Assembly (NCBI GenBank): GCA_903860995.1
Contig: CAIOSS010000134.1
Location: 1 to 9,449 of the forward strand
Reading direction: 5' to 3'
From: an uncultured delta proteobacterium
GTDB taxonomy: Bacteria > Myxococcota_A > Polyangia > Polyangiales > Ga0077539
Length of the DNA: 9,449 nucleotides
Positions 1 to 7,255 of this stretch are shown here, piece by piece (position 1 is the stretch's first letter; every line of letters begins with the position of its first letter). A program made the translations under genes and the position numbers. The notes beneath the pieces are model-generated. The model did not search any database, was not told where the DNA came from, and worked only from the letters and a program-made list of their open reading frames with translations.

Positions 1-12
1 CTGCGCGCTCTA

Positions 13-41
13 TTGACACTGCGGGGGGTCCTTACTAGCGT
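13..41 (+). promoter_or_regulatory. Possible sigma-70-type promoter for the nuo operon
   Basis: A perfect -35 hexamer TTGACA lies at 13-18. A 17-nt spacer leads to TAGCGT (36-41), which matches the TATAAT consensus at only three positions; the overlapping TACTAG (33-38) is closer in composition but spaced only 14 nt. The segment is locally AT-richer than the rest of the window. Its position about 125 nt upstream of nuoE fits an operon promoter with a long leader. The -10 is weak, so this is a candidate only. Confidence 0.35.
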
Positions 42-110
42 CCCGCGCGTTTCGCGGACCGGGCATCAACCCGCGCCGCGTCTCGTGAAGACACCGCCGC
101 GGCGATGAAA

Positions 111-126
111 GGGGGACAGAGCCCCC
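111..126 (+). other. Short G/C hairpin in the nuoE leader
   Basis: GGGGG (111-115) can pair with CCCCC (122-126) around a six-base loop. It lies about 40 nt upstream of the nuoE start, inside a possible 18-codon upstream frame (105-161). A second imperfect stem of seven pairs with one bulged C joins 40-47 to 53-59. No T tract follows either stem, so neither resembles a classical intrinsic terminator. They may only reflect high GC content. Confidence 0.25.
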
Positions 127-164
127 GAGAGACTCCGCGCGGTGACGGAAAGCGATCTTAGACC

Positions 165-704
165 ATGGCGTTCGAGCTCACTCCGGAGCGGCTGGCGATC
201 TTCGAAGAGCTGCTGCCGAAGTACCCGACGAAGCAGGCCCTCTCGATCCCGCTGCTGCACATCTGCCAGGAGCAGCAGGGACACATCACCGACGAGGTGA
301 TCGGTTACGTCGCGAAGAAGCTCTCGTTGAGCACCGCGGACGTGAAGGGCGTCGTCACCTTCTACACGCTGTTCCAGCAGAAGCCGGTGGGGCGCAACGT
401 CGTGTGGGTCTGCCGCACGCTCAGCTGCGAGCTCATGGGCGCGCGGGACATCACCCGGGCCCTGGAGGAGAAGCTCGACTGCCACGTCGGCGAGACCACC
501 AAGGACGGCGAGTTCACGCTGCTCGAGGCCGAGTGCCTCGCGGCCTGCGGCGGCGGCCCGATGATCCAACTCAACGACGAGTATTTCGAGCACCTCACCC
601 CCGAGAAGCTCGACGCGATCCTCGAAGGCGCCCGACGCAAGAAGGACGGCCGCTGCGCCGTGACCTTCTCCCCCATTGGCATCCGCGCCCGCAAGGAGCT
701 GTAG
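165..704 (+). CDS. nuoE: NADH-quinone oxidoreductase subunit NuoE (24 kDa, 2Fe-2S)
   Basis: Subunit of the cytoplasmic NADH-dehydrogenase module of complex I; it sits beside NuoF and carries the 2Fe-2S cluster N1a. The 179-residue product has the thioredoxin-like [2Fe-2S] ferredoxin fold of the NuoE/24-kDa family. All four ligands are visible: C83 and C88 (C-x4-C, in WVCRTLSCEL), then C124 and C128 (C-x3-C, in ECLAACGGGP). The N-terminal helical part (about 1-70) includes the family-typical VVTFYTLF stretch. Length is normal (E. coli about 166), with a basic tail of about 20 residues. The ATG at 165 is fixed by an in-frame TAG at 159-161, only one codon earlier. The ribosome site is weak (GGAA at 147-150, 14 nt away). 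It is the first gene of the operon seen here, and nuoF follows after 7 nt. Confidence 0.97.
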   Translation: MAFELTPERLAIFEELLPKYPTKQALSIPLLHICQEQQGHITDEVIGYVAKKLSLSTADVKGVVTFYTLFQQKPVGRNVVWVCRTLSCELMGARDITRALEEKLDCHVGETTKDGEFTLLEAECLAACGGGPMIQLNDEYFEHLTPEKLDAILEGARRKKDGRCAVTFSPIGIRARKEL

Positions 705-711
705 ACCCACC

Positions 712-2061
712 ATGCCGGTCGAGAACCCCCGCATCCTCACCAAGAACTACGACACCCCCAACTCGTGGACCCTCGCGGCCTACGAGGCCTCCGGGGGCTA
801 CCAGGCGCTGCGCAAGGCGATCGCGATGGGCCCCGCGGCCATCCGCGAGGAGGTCAAGGCCGCCAACCTCCGCGGCCGCGGCGGCGCCGGCTTCGCGGCC
901 GGCGTGAAGTGGTCGTTCCTGAAGACCCGCACCGACATGCCCAGCTACATCGCGGTCAACGCCGACGAGGGCGAGCCGGGCACCTTCAAGGACCGCACGC
1001 TGATGGAGAAGGACCCGCACCGCTGCGTGGAGGGCTTCATCATCGCGGCCTACGCGCTCGACGTGCACACGGTCTATTGCTACGTCCGCGGCGAGCTGGT
1101 GCTCGCCATCAAGCGCCTGGAGCAGGCCGTGCGCGAGGCCCGCGCCAAGGGCTACCTCGGCAACAAGGTGCTCGACCAGGACTTCAAGCTCGACATCGTC
1201 GTGCACTCCGGCGCCGGGGCATACATCTGCGGCGAGGAGACCTCGCTGCTCAACTCCCTTGAGGGCCTGCGCGGCGAGCCGCGGCTGAAGCCCCCGTTCC
1301 CCGCGGTGGTGGGCGCCTTCGGAGCGCCGACCATCGTCAACAACCTCGAGACCCTCGCCACGGTCCCCAGCATTGTGGAGATGGGCGGCGACGCCTTCTC
1401 GAAGCTCTCCCGGCTGCACCACATGAAGGACGGTGGCGTGCGGCTCTACGGGGTCTCCGGCCACGTCAACCGCCCCGGCGTGTACGAGGCCCCGGTGGGC
1501 ATCACCCTCCGCGAGCTCATCGACGACCTCGGCGGCGGCGTGCGCACCGGGCACACCATCAAGGCCGTCATCCCCGGCGGCAGCAGCACCCCGGTGCTGC
1601 GCGAGAGCGACACCGTCCACGCCCCCGACGAGAAGCACCCGCTGCACGCGTGGCACGGCAAGAGCCACCTCGACGTGCCCATGGGCGTCGACACCATGCG
1701 CGGCCTCGGCACCATGCTCGGCACCTGCTGCGCCATCGTGATGGACGACACCACCTCGATGGTGCGCGCCGCGGAGAACCTCATGGTGTTCTACGCGCAC
1801 GAGTCGTGCGGGCAGTGCACCCCGTGCCGCGAGGGCTGCGCCTGGATGGCGAAGCTCTGCCACAAGTTCGCCGACGGCACGGCCACGCAGGTCGACCTCG
1901 ACACCCTCGCCGACGTCGCCAACAACATCATTGGCAACACCATCTGCGCGCTCGGCGACGGCGCGGCGATGCCCATGCTCGGGATCCTGAAGCTGTTCCG
2001 TAACGAGTTCGAGGCCGCGATCGGCAAGCCCGCGCCGCACCTCGGAGTGAGGGCCGCCTGA
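712..2061 (+). CDS. nuoF: NADH-quinone oxidoreductase subunit NuoF (51 kDa, FMN and NADH site)
   Basis: Electron entry point of complex I: it binds NADH and FMN and passes electrons to 4Fe-4S cluster N3. The 449-residue protein has the glycine-rich FMN/NADH motifs in order: GRGGAGF (55-61), NADEGEPGTFKDR (83-95) and GAGAYICGEETSL (167-179). A SLBB-like section follows (about 245-295). The N3 ligands are C366, C369 and C372 (ESCGQCTPC) plus C412. Length is close to E. coli (445), but about 19 residues (298-318, rich in His and charge) are added before the LDVPM segment. The ATG at 712 is chosen because the family's N-terminus starts there and AAGGAG lies at 693-698; an in-frame TTG at 676 would overlap nuoE needlessly. 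The stop overlaps the nuoJ start by one base (TGATG), implying translational coupling. The usual neighbour nuoG does not follow. Confidence 0.97.
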   Translation: MPVENPRILTKNYDTPNSWTLAAYEASGGYQALRKAIAMGPAAIREEVKAANLRGRGGAGFAAGVKWSFLKTRTDMPSYIAVNADEGEPGTFKDRTLMEKDPHRCVEGFIIAAYALDVHTVYCYVRGELVLAIKRLEQAVREARAKGYLGNKVLDQDFKLDIVVHSGAGAYICGEETSLLNSLEGLRGEPRLKPPFPAVVGAFGAPTIVNNLETLATVPSIVEMGGDAFSKLSRLHHMKDGGVRLYGVSGHVNRPGVYEAPVGITLRELIDDLGGGVRTGHTIKAVIPGGSSTPVLRESDTVHAPDEKHPLHAWHGKSHLDVPMGVDTMRGLGTMLGTCCAIVMDDTTSMVRAAENLMVFYAHESCGQCTPCREGCAWMAKLCHKFADGTATQVDLDTLADVANNIIGNTICALGDGAAMPMLGILKLFRNEFEAAIGKPAPHLGVRAA

Positions 2062-2618
2062 TGCCTCCAGCTTCGATCCAGCAGCTCGTCGCGTTCGGGT
2101 TCTTCGCGGCCGTCGCCGTGGCGAGCGCCCTCGCGACCGTCATCATGCGCAACCCCATCCGCAACGCGGTCGGGCTCTTCGTGCACGTCCTCTCGCTCGC
2201 GGGGCTCTACATCAGTCTCTCGGCGCACTTCCTCACCGCGGTGCAGCTCATCGTGTACGTCGGCGCCGTCGTGGTGCTCTTCGTCTTCGTGATCATGCTC
2301 CTCGGCCCGGCCTCCGAGGCGCCCACCGACGCCGCGGGGCGGCTCCCCCGGGCCATCGGCGCGGGCTCCATGGTCGCCGCGGGGCTCTTCCTCGCCAGCG
2401 TAGTGAAGGACCTGCACCCCGACCGCGTCGCCAACCCGCCGGGCTTCGGCACCCTCGAGTCCGTCGGGCGCGAGCTCTTCGGCCCGGCGATGATCCCCTT
2501 CGAGATGGCCTCGGTGCTCCTCACCGCCGCCATCGTCGGGGCCTTCGCGGTCGCCCGCAGCCACCACGGCAAGGTCTCCATGACCACCGGCGAGCCCGCC
2601 GACGGGAGCCACCGATGA
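2061..2618 (+). CDS. nuoJ: NADH-quinone oxidoreductase subunit NuoJ
   Basis: Inner-membrane subunit near the junction of the quinone module and the proton-pumping arm. The family's third helix carries a pi-bulge thought to move during catalysis. The 185-residue protein shows five hydrophobic helices: about 9-28, 34-52, 58-81, 97-115 and 147-165. The signature VQLIVYVGAVVVLFVFVIML covers 61-80, including Y66, and PFEMASVLLTAAIVGA (146-161) is the typical last helix with E148. Length matches the E. coli protein (about 184). The start shares a base with the nuoF stop, and GAGG at 2049-2052 is 8 nt upstream. The stop overlaps nuoK by 4 nt (ATGA). Direct attachment to nuoF, without nuoG, nuoH and nuoI between, is the odd point. 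Confidence 0.95.
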   Translation: MPPASIQQLVAFGFFAAVAVASALATVIMRNPIRNAVGLFVHVLSLAGLYISLSAHFLTAVQLIVYVGAVVVLFVFVIMLLGPASEAPTDAAGRLPRAIGAGSMVAAGLFLASVVKDLHPDRVANPPGFGTLESVGRELFGPAMIPFEMASVLLTAAIVGAFAVARSHHGKVSMTTGEPADGSHR

Positions 2619-2959
2619 TCATCCACCTCGGCCACTACATGGCCCTCTCGTGCGTGCTCTTCAGCATCGGCGCGGCGGGCTTCCTCTTCCGGCGCAACGT
2701 GCTCATCTCGCTGATGAGCATCGAGCTCATGATGAACGCGGTGAACCTCACCTTCATCGCCGCCAACCGCTGGCAGTCGGCGGTCCCCTCGGCCGACGGC
2801 ACCGCCGCCCCGGTGATTCCCCACCACGGTCACATCTTCACGTTCTTCGTCATCGCGGTCGCCGCCGCGGAGGCAGCCGTCGGGCTCGCGATCGTCCTGG
2901 CGTTCTATCGCCTCCGGAAGACCGTACGCACCGACGCTGCCGACATGCTCCGGGGATAA
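2615..2959 (+). CDS. nuoK: NADH-quinone oxidoreductase subunit NuoK
   Basis: Small membrane subunit (MrpC-like) with three helices that forms part of the proton path next to NuoJ and NuoN. The 114-residue protein has helices at about 5-24, 30-50 and 74-98. The two membrane glutamates essential in E. coli (E36 and E72) correspond to E37 (SIELMMNAVNL) and E86 (AAAEAAVGLA). The paired arginines of the cytoplasmic loop are R26 and R27. The C-terminal MLRG matches the family ending. GGGAG at 2604-2608 lies 6 nt before the ATG, and the start gives a normal N-terminus; a later ATG (codon 9) would cut into helix 1. It overlaps the nuoJ stop by 4 nt. Loop 2 (about 53-73), predicted periplasmic, is about 13-14 residues longer than in E. 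coli and holds three histidines. Confidence 0.96.
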   Translation: MIIHLGHYMALSCVLFSIGAAGFLFRRNVLISLMSIELMMNAVNLTFIAANRWQSAVPSADGTAAPVIPHHGHIFTFFVIAVAAAEAAVGLAIVLAFYRLRKTVRTDAADMLRG

Positions 2960-2971
2960 GAGCCCACAGCC

Positions 2972-5503
2972 ATGAACCACATTGATTTCGGTCAGCTGCT
3001 CACGGCCGCGCCGGACCACTACAACCTCCTCGGTTGGATCGTCCTGCTCCCCCTCCTTGGTGCGATCATCAACGGCATCTGGGGCCAGCGCATCGGCCGG
3101 CAGGGCGTGTACATCGCGGCGATCTCCGCCGTCGGCATGTCCTTCCTGCTCTCGATCCTGGCCTTCCTGGCGCTGCTCAAGGCGGGCAACAACGCCGCCG
3201 CGCACGTCGCGCTGGAGGCGGGCCAGCCGCACCACTACGTCAGCCTGAGCTTCCGCGCCTGGGACTGGTTCATCGCGCCCATCGGGCCCTCCGCGGTGGA
3301 GATGATCCCGGTGCGCTACCTCGTCGACCCGCTCTCGGGCGTGATGCTGCTGGTGGTGACGGGGGTGGGCACGCTCATCCACGTCTACTCGGCGGGGTAC
3401 ATGTCCCACGACCCGGGCTTCGCGCGCTTCTTCGCCTACCTCAACCTGTTCATCTTCGCGATGCTGAACCTCATCCTGGGCGACAGCCTGGTGACGATGT
3501 TCCTGGGCTGGGAGGGCGTCGGCCTCGCGTCGTACCTGCTCATCGGGTTCTGGTACACGAACAACGACTACGCCACCGCGGGGCGCAAGGCCTTCATCGT
3601 CAACCGCATCGGCGACGCGGGCCTCATCCTCGGCATGAGCATCCTCGCCTGGAAGGGCGGGAGCTACCAGTTCGAGACCCTCCGCGCGCACCTCCACGAA
3701 GAGACCTTCATCAACGCGCTGCACGAGCGCACCGGCCTCGGCCGCTTCCTGGTCGACGCCGTCCCCGGCCTCGCCGGCTCCGCGCGCCTCGGCACCTTCG
3801 TCAGCTCCATCGACTTCTCCTGGGGCGGCGCCGCGTGCCTGCTGCTCTTCATCGGCTGCTGCGGCAAGAGCGCGCAGTTTCCGCTCTACGTCTGGCTCCC
3901 CGACGCGATGGCCGGCCCCACCCCGGTCTCGGCGCTCATCCACGCCGCCACGATGGTCACCGCGGGCATCTACCTGCTCTGCCGACTGTCGTTCCTCTAC
4001 ACGCACTTCTCGACGGTGCTGAGCATCATCGCGCTCGTCGGCGCCTTCACCGCCCTCTTCGCGGCCACCATCGCGGTCACGCAGGTGGAGCTGAAGAAGG
4101 TGCTCGCGTACTCCACCGTGTCGCAGCTCGGCTTCATGTTCATGGGCTGCGGCGTCGGGGCCTTCAGCGCGGGCTTCTTCCACGTGTTCACCCACGCGTT
4201 CTTCAAGGCCTGCCTCTTCCTGGGGGCCGGCGCCGTGATGCACGCCTGCGGCGACCGCCAGGACATCCGCCAGCTCGGCGGCCTGAAGAAGTACCTCCCG
4301 AACATCACGCTCCCCATGGCCGTCGCGACGCTCGCCATCATCGGCACGCCGCTCACCTCCGGGTTCTTCTCCAAGGACGAGATCCTCTTCCGCGCGCTGT
4401 CCAACCCCTTCGCGCCGACGGTCGGGAAGATCGTGTTCGCGATGGGCCTCGCCGCCGCGACCCTCACGGCCTTCTACATGTGCCGCATGATGATCATCGC
4501 CTTCGACGGCGAGGGTCCCCGCTACCACGACCCCGACAAGGTCGCGCACGCGCACGACGACCACGGTCACGGCCACGGCGATCCCAACGCGCTCCCCTCC
4601 GAGCACGGGATCGACATGAAGCTCATGATCGCCCCGCTGTACGTGCTGGCGGCGCTCGCCATCCTGGTGGGCGGCCTCGGCCTGCCCCACGCGTGGACCG
4701 GCAGCGAGGGCATCCTTCCCCGCTTCCTCGAGCCCGCCGTCGCCGACGTGCTGCAAACCCGCAGCGCCGAGGTCGTGCACCACGTCCACTCCTTCGAGTG
4801 GCCCGCCATGATCGCCGGCGTCCTCTCATGGATCACCGGCACCGGCCTCGCGTTCTGGGTCTACAAGCTCCAGAAGGGCGAGCCCGCCGACAAGGTCGCC
4901 GCCGCCGCGCCGGGCCTCTACCGCCTGGTCTTCGACAAGTGGCGCGTCGACGAGCTCTACGACGCCACCATCCTCCGCCTTGTACGCGGCGCCGCCATCT
5001 TCGCCGCGGGCTTCGACCGCTACGTGGTCGACGGCCTGGTCAACCTGGTGGGCACCATGGCCATGGGCTTCGGGCGCATCATCAAGCCCATCCAGACGGG
5101 CGCCATCCAGGTGTACGGCGCCTTCGTCGGCGTCGGCACCCTCGCGCTGATCATCTGGGCGACCCTCATGCCCGCGGTGTCCATCGCGAGCCGCCCGGGC
5201 GCCGGGCCGGTCACCTTCGAGGCCAGCGGCGGGCCGGGGTACACGTACCGCTGGGCCTTCTACGACCCCGACCCCCGCCCCGAGGCCAGCCAGCTCGACC
5301 AGCGCTGCCCGGTCAACCGCGCCACCGAGGCGCTCGTGCGCGCCGAGGCGCCGTCCATGGCGACGCAGCGCACCGAGACCATCGCGACCCCGCGCTGCGC
5401 CGTCGTCGAGGCGACCAACGCCTTCGGCCGCCGCGCCTACGCCCGAACCCTCGTGCTGCCGCAGGGCGCCGACCAACCCGCAGTCAACCCGCAAGGTCGC
5501 TGA
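2972..5503 (+). CDS. nuoL: NADH-quinone oxidoreductase subunit NuoL with C-terminal extension
   Basis: Distal antiporter-like proton pump of complex I, inner membrane. At 843 residues it is far longer than E. coli NuoL (613). Key residues are all present: E181 (GWEGVG), D215 (NRIGD), K299 (CGKSAQFP), H324 (ALIHAATMVTAG), H404, H408 and K412 (HVFTHAFFKA), and K468/D469 (FFSKDE). They match E. coli E144, D178, K229, H254, H334, H338, K342 and K399/D400. The long lateral amphipathic helix starts near DKWRVDELYD (655-664), and the last membrane helix is about 714-735. Three additions stand out: about 33 residues between helices 6 and 7; a His-rich loop (526-546); and about 108 residues after the last helix that resemble a PKD/Ig-like domain (745-832) with C779 and C809. 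It starts 12 nt after nuoK with a weak ribosome site. Confidence 0.97.
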   Translation: MNHIDFGQLLTAAPDHYNLLGWIVLLPLLGAIINGIWGQRIGRQGVYIAAISAVGMSFLLSILAFLALLKAGNNAAAHVALEAGQPHHYVSLSFRAWDWFIAPIGPSAVEMIPVRYLVDPLSGVMLLVVTGVGTLIHVYSAGYMSHDPGFARFFAYLNLFIFAMLNLILGDSLVTMFLGWEGVGLASYLLIGFWYTNNDYATAGRKAFIVNRIGDAGLILGMSILAWKGGSYQFETLRAHLHEETFINALHERTGLGRFLVDAVPGLAGSARLGTFVSSIDFSWGGAACLLLFIGCCGKSAQFPLYVWLPDAMAGPTPVSALIHAATMVTAGIYLLCRLSFLYTHFSTVLSIIALVGAFTALFAATIAVTQVELKKVLAYSTVSQLGFMFMGCGVGAFSAGFFHVFTHAFFKACLFLGAGAVMHACGDRQDIRQLGGLKKYLPNITLPMAVATLAIIGTPLTSGFFSKDEILFRALSNPFAPTVGKIVFAMGLAAATLTAFYMCRMMIIAFDGEGPRYHDPDKVAHAHDDHGHGHGDPNALPSEHGIDMKLMIAPLYVLAALAILVGGLGLPHAWTGSEGILPRFLEPAVADVLQTRSAEVVHHVHSFEWPAMIAGVLSWITGTGLAFWVYKLQKGEPADKVAAAAPGLYRLVFDKWRVDELYDATILRLVRGAAIFAAGFDRYVVDGLVNLVGTMAMGFGRIIKPIQTGAIQVYGAFVGVGTLALIIWATLMPAVSIASRPGAGPVTFEASGGPGYTYRWAFYDPDPRPEASQLDQRCPVNRATEALVRAEAPSMATQRTETIATPRCAVVEATNAFGRRAYARTLVLPQGADQPAVNPQGR

Positions 5504-5512
5504 AGCCACCCC

Positions 5513-7255
5513 ATGGATTCCACTCAAACGACGCGGCACCTGCTCTCGGTGCTCATCTGGTTCCCGGCCGTGGCCGCCCTGTTCGCGCTCTTCATCCCGC
5601 GGCAGGCCCCGAAGGTCCTGCGCGCGTACGGCGTGGGCGTCGGGCTCTTCCTCTTCGGGCAGTCGCTGCAGCTCCTGGTGGGCTCCACCCACTCGGTGCA
5701 GTCGCGCACCTTCCGCTACGTCGAGAACGTCGAGTGGATCCCCAGCTTCGGGATCCGCTACCACCTCGGCGTGGACGGGATCTCCCTCTGGCTGATCCTG
5801 CTCACCACCTTCCTCACGCCGCTGACGCTCTACGTCTCCTTCGGCGCGATCCGTAACAAGCAGAAGGAGTTCATCGCCGCGATGCTCTTCCTGCAGAGCG
5901 CGATGATCGGGGCCTTCGTCGCCCTCGACCTCTTCCTCTTCTATACGTTCTGGGAGCTGATGCTGGTGCCGATGTTCCTCATCATCGGCGTGTTCGGGGG
6001 CAAGAACTCCGTCTACGCCGCGGTGAAGTTCTTCATCTACACCTTCGCGGGCTCGGTCTTCATGCTGCTCGCGATCCTGTACATGGTCGCCCAGTACAAG
6101 ACCCTCACCGGGCACTACTCCTTCGACTATCAAGACCTCATGCGCCTCGGGTTCCCCGTGAGCACCGAGCGCATGCTCTTCGCGGCCTTCACGCTGGCCT
6201 TCGCCATCAAGGTCCCGATGTGGCCGGTGCACACCTGGCTGCCCGACGCCCACACCGAGGCGCCCACCGGCGGCTCGATGATCCTCGCGGCCATCATGCT
6301 GAAGCTCGGCACCTACGGGTTCCTGCGCTTCAGCCTCGGGCTCTTCCCCCTCGCGGGCCACTGGATCGGCCCGACGGTCGCCCTCTTCGCCTGCATCGGG
6401 ATCATCTACGGCGCCCTCGCGGCGTGGCGGCAGTACGACTTCAAGCGCCTCGTGGCCTACTCCTCGGTGAGCCACCTCGGCTTCGTGATGCTCGGCCTCT
6501 CGTCGCGCTCCCCCACGGGCGTCTCCGGCGCCATCCTCCAGATGGTCAACCACGGCATCTCCACCGGCGCGCTCTTCCTCCTGGTGGGCGTGCTCTACGA
6601 CCGCCGCCACACCCGCGACGTCGCGGAGTTCGGCGGGCTCGCCAAGGTGATGCCCTGGTACGCGGCCGTGTTCGTTCTGGTCACCATGAGCTCCATCGGG
6701 CTCCCGGGCACCAACGGCTTCATCGGCGAGTTCCTGATCATCACCGGGAGCTTCAGCGCCGACCTGCTGCGCTGGTCGTACCACTGCGTCGGCGCCGACT
6801 GCGAGGTCGCGCAGATCGGCCCGTGGTTCGCGCTGCTCGCCGTGAGCGGGGTCATCCTCGGCGCGGTCTACATGCTCGACGTGACCCAGAAGGTCTTCTT
6901 CGGCGCGGCGACCAACCCGAAGAACCGCGACCTCACGGACCTCAACAGCCGCGAGTGGGCCGGCCTCGCCCCGCTCGTCGTCGCCATCTTCGCGCTGGGC
7001 CTCTTCCCCATGTACTTCCGCGACCGGATCGACCCCTCGGTGCGCTCCTTCCTCGCGGTGTACAACAGCAAGCGCGAGGCGCTGCGCGACGGCGGCGGCG
7101 CGCACCTCACCCCGTGGCTCCTCGAAGAGGCCGCGACCACCCCGCCGGTGACCGACCCCGGCAACGGCCTGCCTCCTCCGGCCGTGCCCGAGGCGGTGCC
7201 CCACGCCGCCCGCGCCCAGCGTTCGAACGACCTCCTGGTCGCCCAGGGAAACTAA
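5513..7255 (+). CDS. nuoM: NADH-quinone oxidoreductase subunit NuoM
   Basis: Middle antiporter-like proton pump, with 14 helices expected, between NuoL and NuoN. Of 580 residues (E. coli 509), the core keeps every channel residue checked: E148 (FWELML), K233 (AIKVPMWPVHTWLPDAH), K264 (IMLKLGTYGF), H321, H347 (NHGIST) and E406 (NGFIGEF). These match E. coli E144, K234, K265, H322, H348 and E407. Two additions are visible. The loop after helix 12 (about 415-436) has about 19 extra residues including C425 and C430. A hydrophilic, Pro/Ala-rich tail of about 60 residues (521-580) follows the last helix. The start lies 9 nt after nuoL with no strong ribosome site, and nuoN begins 3 nt after the stop, so expression probably depends on coupling within the operon. 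Confidence 0.97.
   Translation: MDSTQTTRHLLSVLIWFPAVAALFALFIPRQAPKVLRAYGVGVGLFLFGQSLQLLVGSTHSVQSRTFRYVENVEWIPSFGIRYHLGVDGISLWLILLTTFLTPLTLYVSFGAIRNKQKEFIAAMLFLQSAMIGAFVALDLFLFYTFWELMLVPMFLIIGVFGGKNSVYAAVKFFIYTFAGSVFMLLAILYMVAQYKTLTGHYSFDYQDLMRLGFPVSTERMLFAAFTLAFAIKVPMWPVHTWLPDAHTEAPTGGSMILAAIMLKLGTYGFLRFSLGLFPLAGHWIGPTVALFACIGIIYGALAAWRQYDFKRLVAYSSVSHLGFVMLGLSSRSPTGVSGAILQMVNHGISTGALFLLVGVLYDRRHTRDVAEFGGLAKVMPWYAAVFVLVTMSSIGLPGTNGFIGEFLIITGSFSADLLRWSYHCVGADCEVAQIGPWFALLAVSGVILGAVYMLDVTQKVFFGAATNPKNRDLTDLNSREWAGLAPLVVAIFALGLFPMYFRDRIDPSVRSFLAVYNSKREALRDGGGAHLTPWLLEEAATTPPVTDPGNGLPPPAVPEAVPHAARAQRSNDLLVAQGN

Noticed and set aside
1..108. Frame open from the window edge to a TGA at 106, possibly the end of an upstream gene
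   Set aside because: The 35 residues show no recognisable feature, and the stretch contains the promoter-like TTGACA; not enough to call a gene.
676..711. Upstream TTG start that would add 12 residues to NuoF
   Set aside because: It overlaps nuoE, encodes residues not typical of the family N-terminus, and the ATG at 712 has AAGGAG upstream.
595..2040. Minus-strand open frame of 481 codons opposite nuoF
   Set aside because: Mirror of the nuoF coding bias with no motif; NuoF is unambiguous on the other strand.
2207..4789. Minus-strand open frame of 860 codons opposite nuoJ, nuoK and nuoL
   Set aside because: Same low-complexity charged composition and full overlap with genuine nuo genes; a codon-bias artefact.
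3034..5856. Plus-strand open frame of 940 codons in another phase across nuoL and nuoM
   Set aside because: Composition is Arg/Pro/His-rich with no recognisable domain, and it crosses a well-supported gene boundary.
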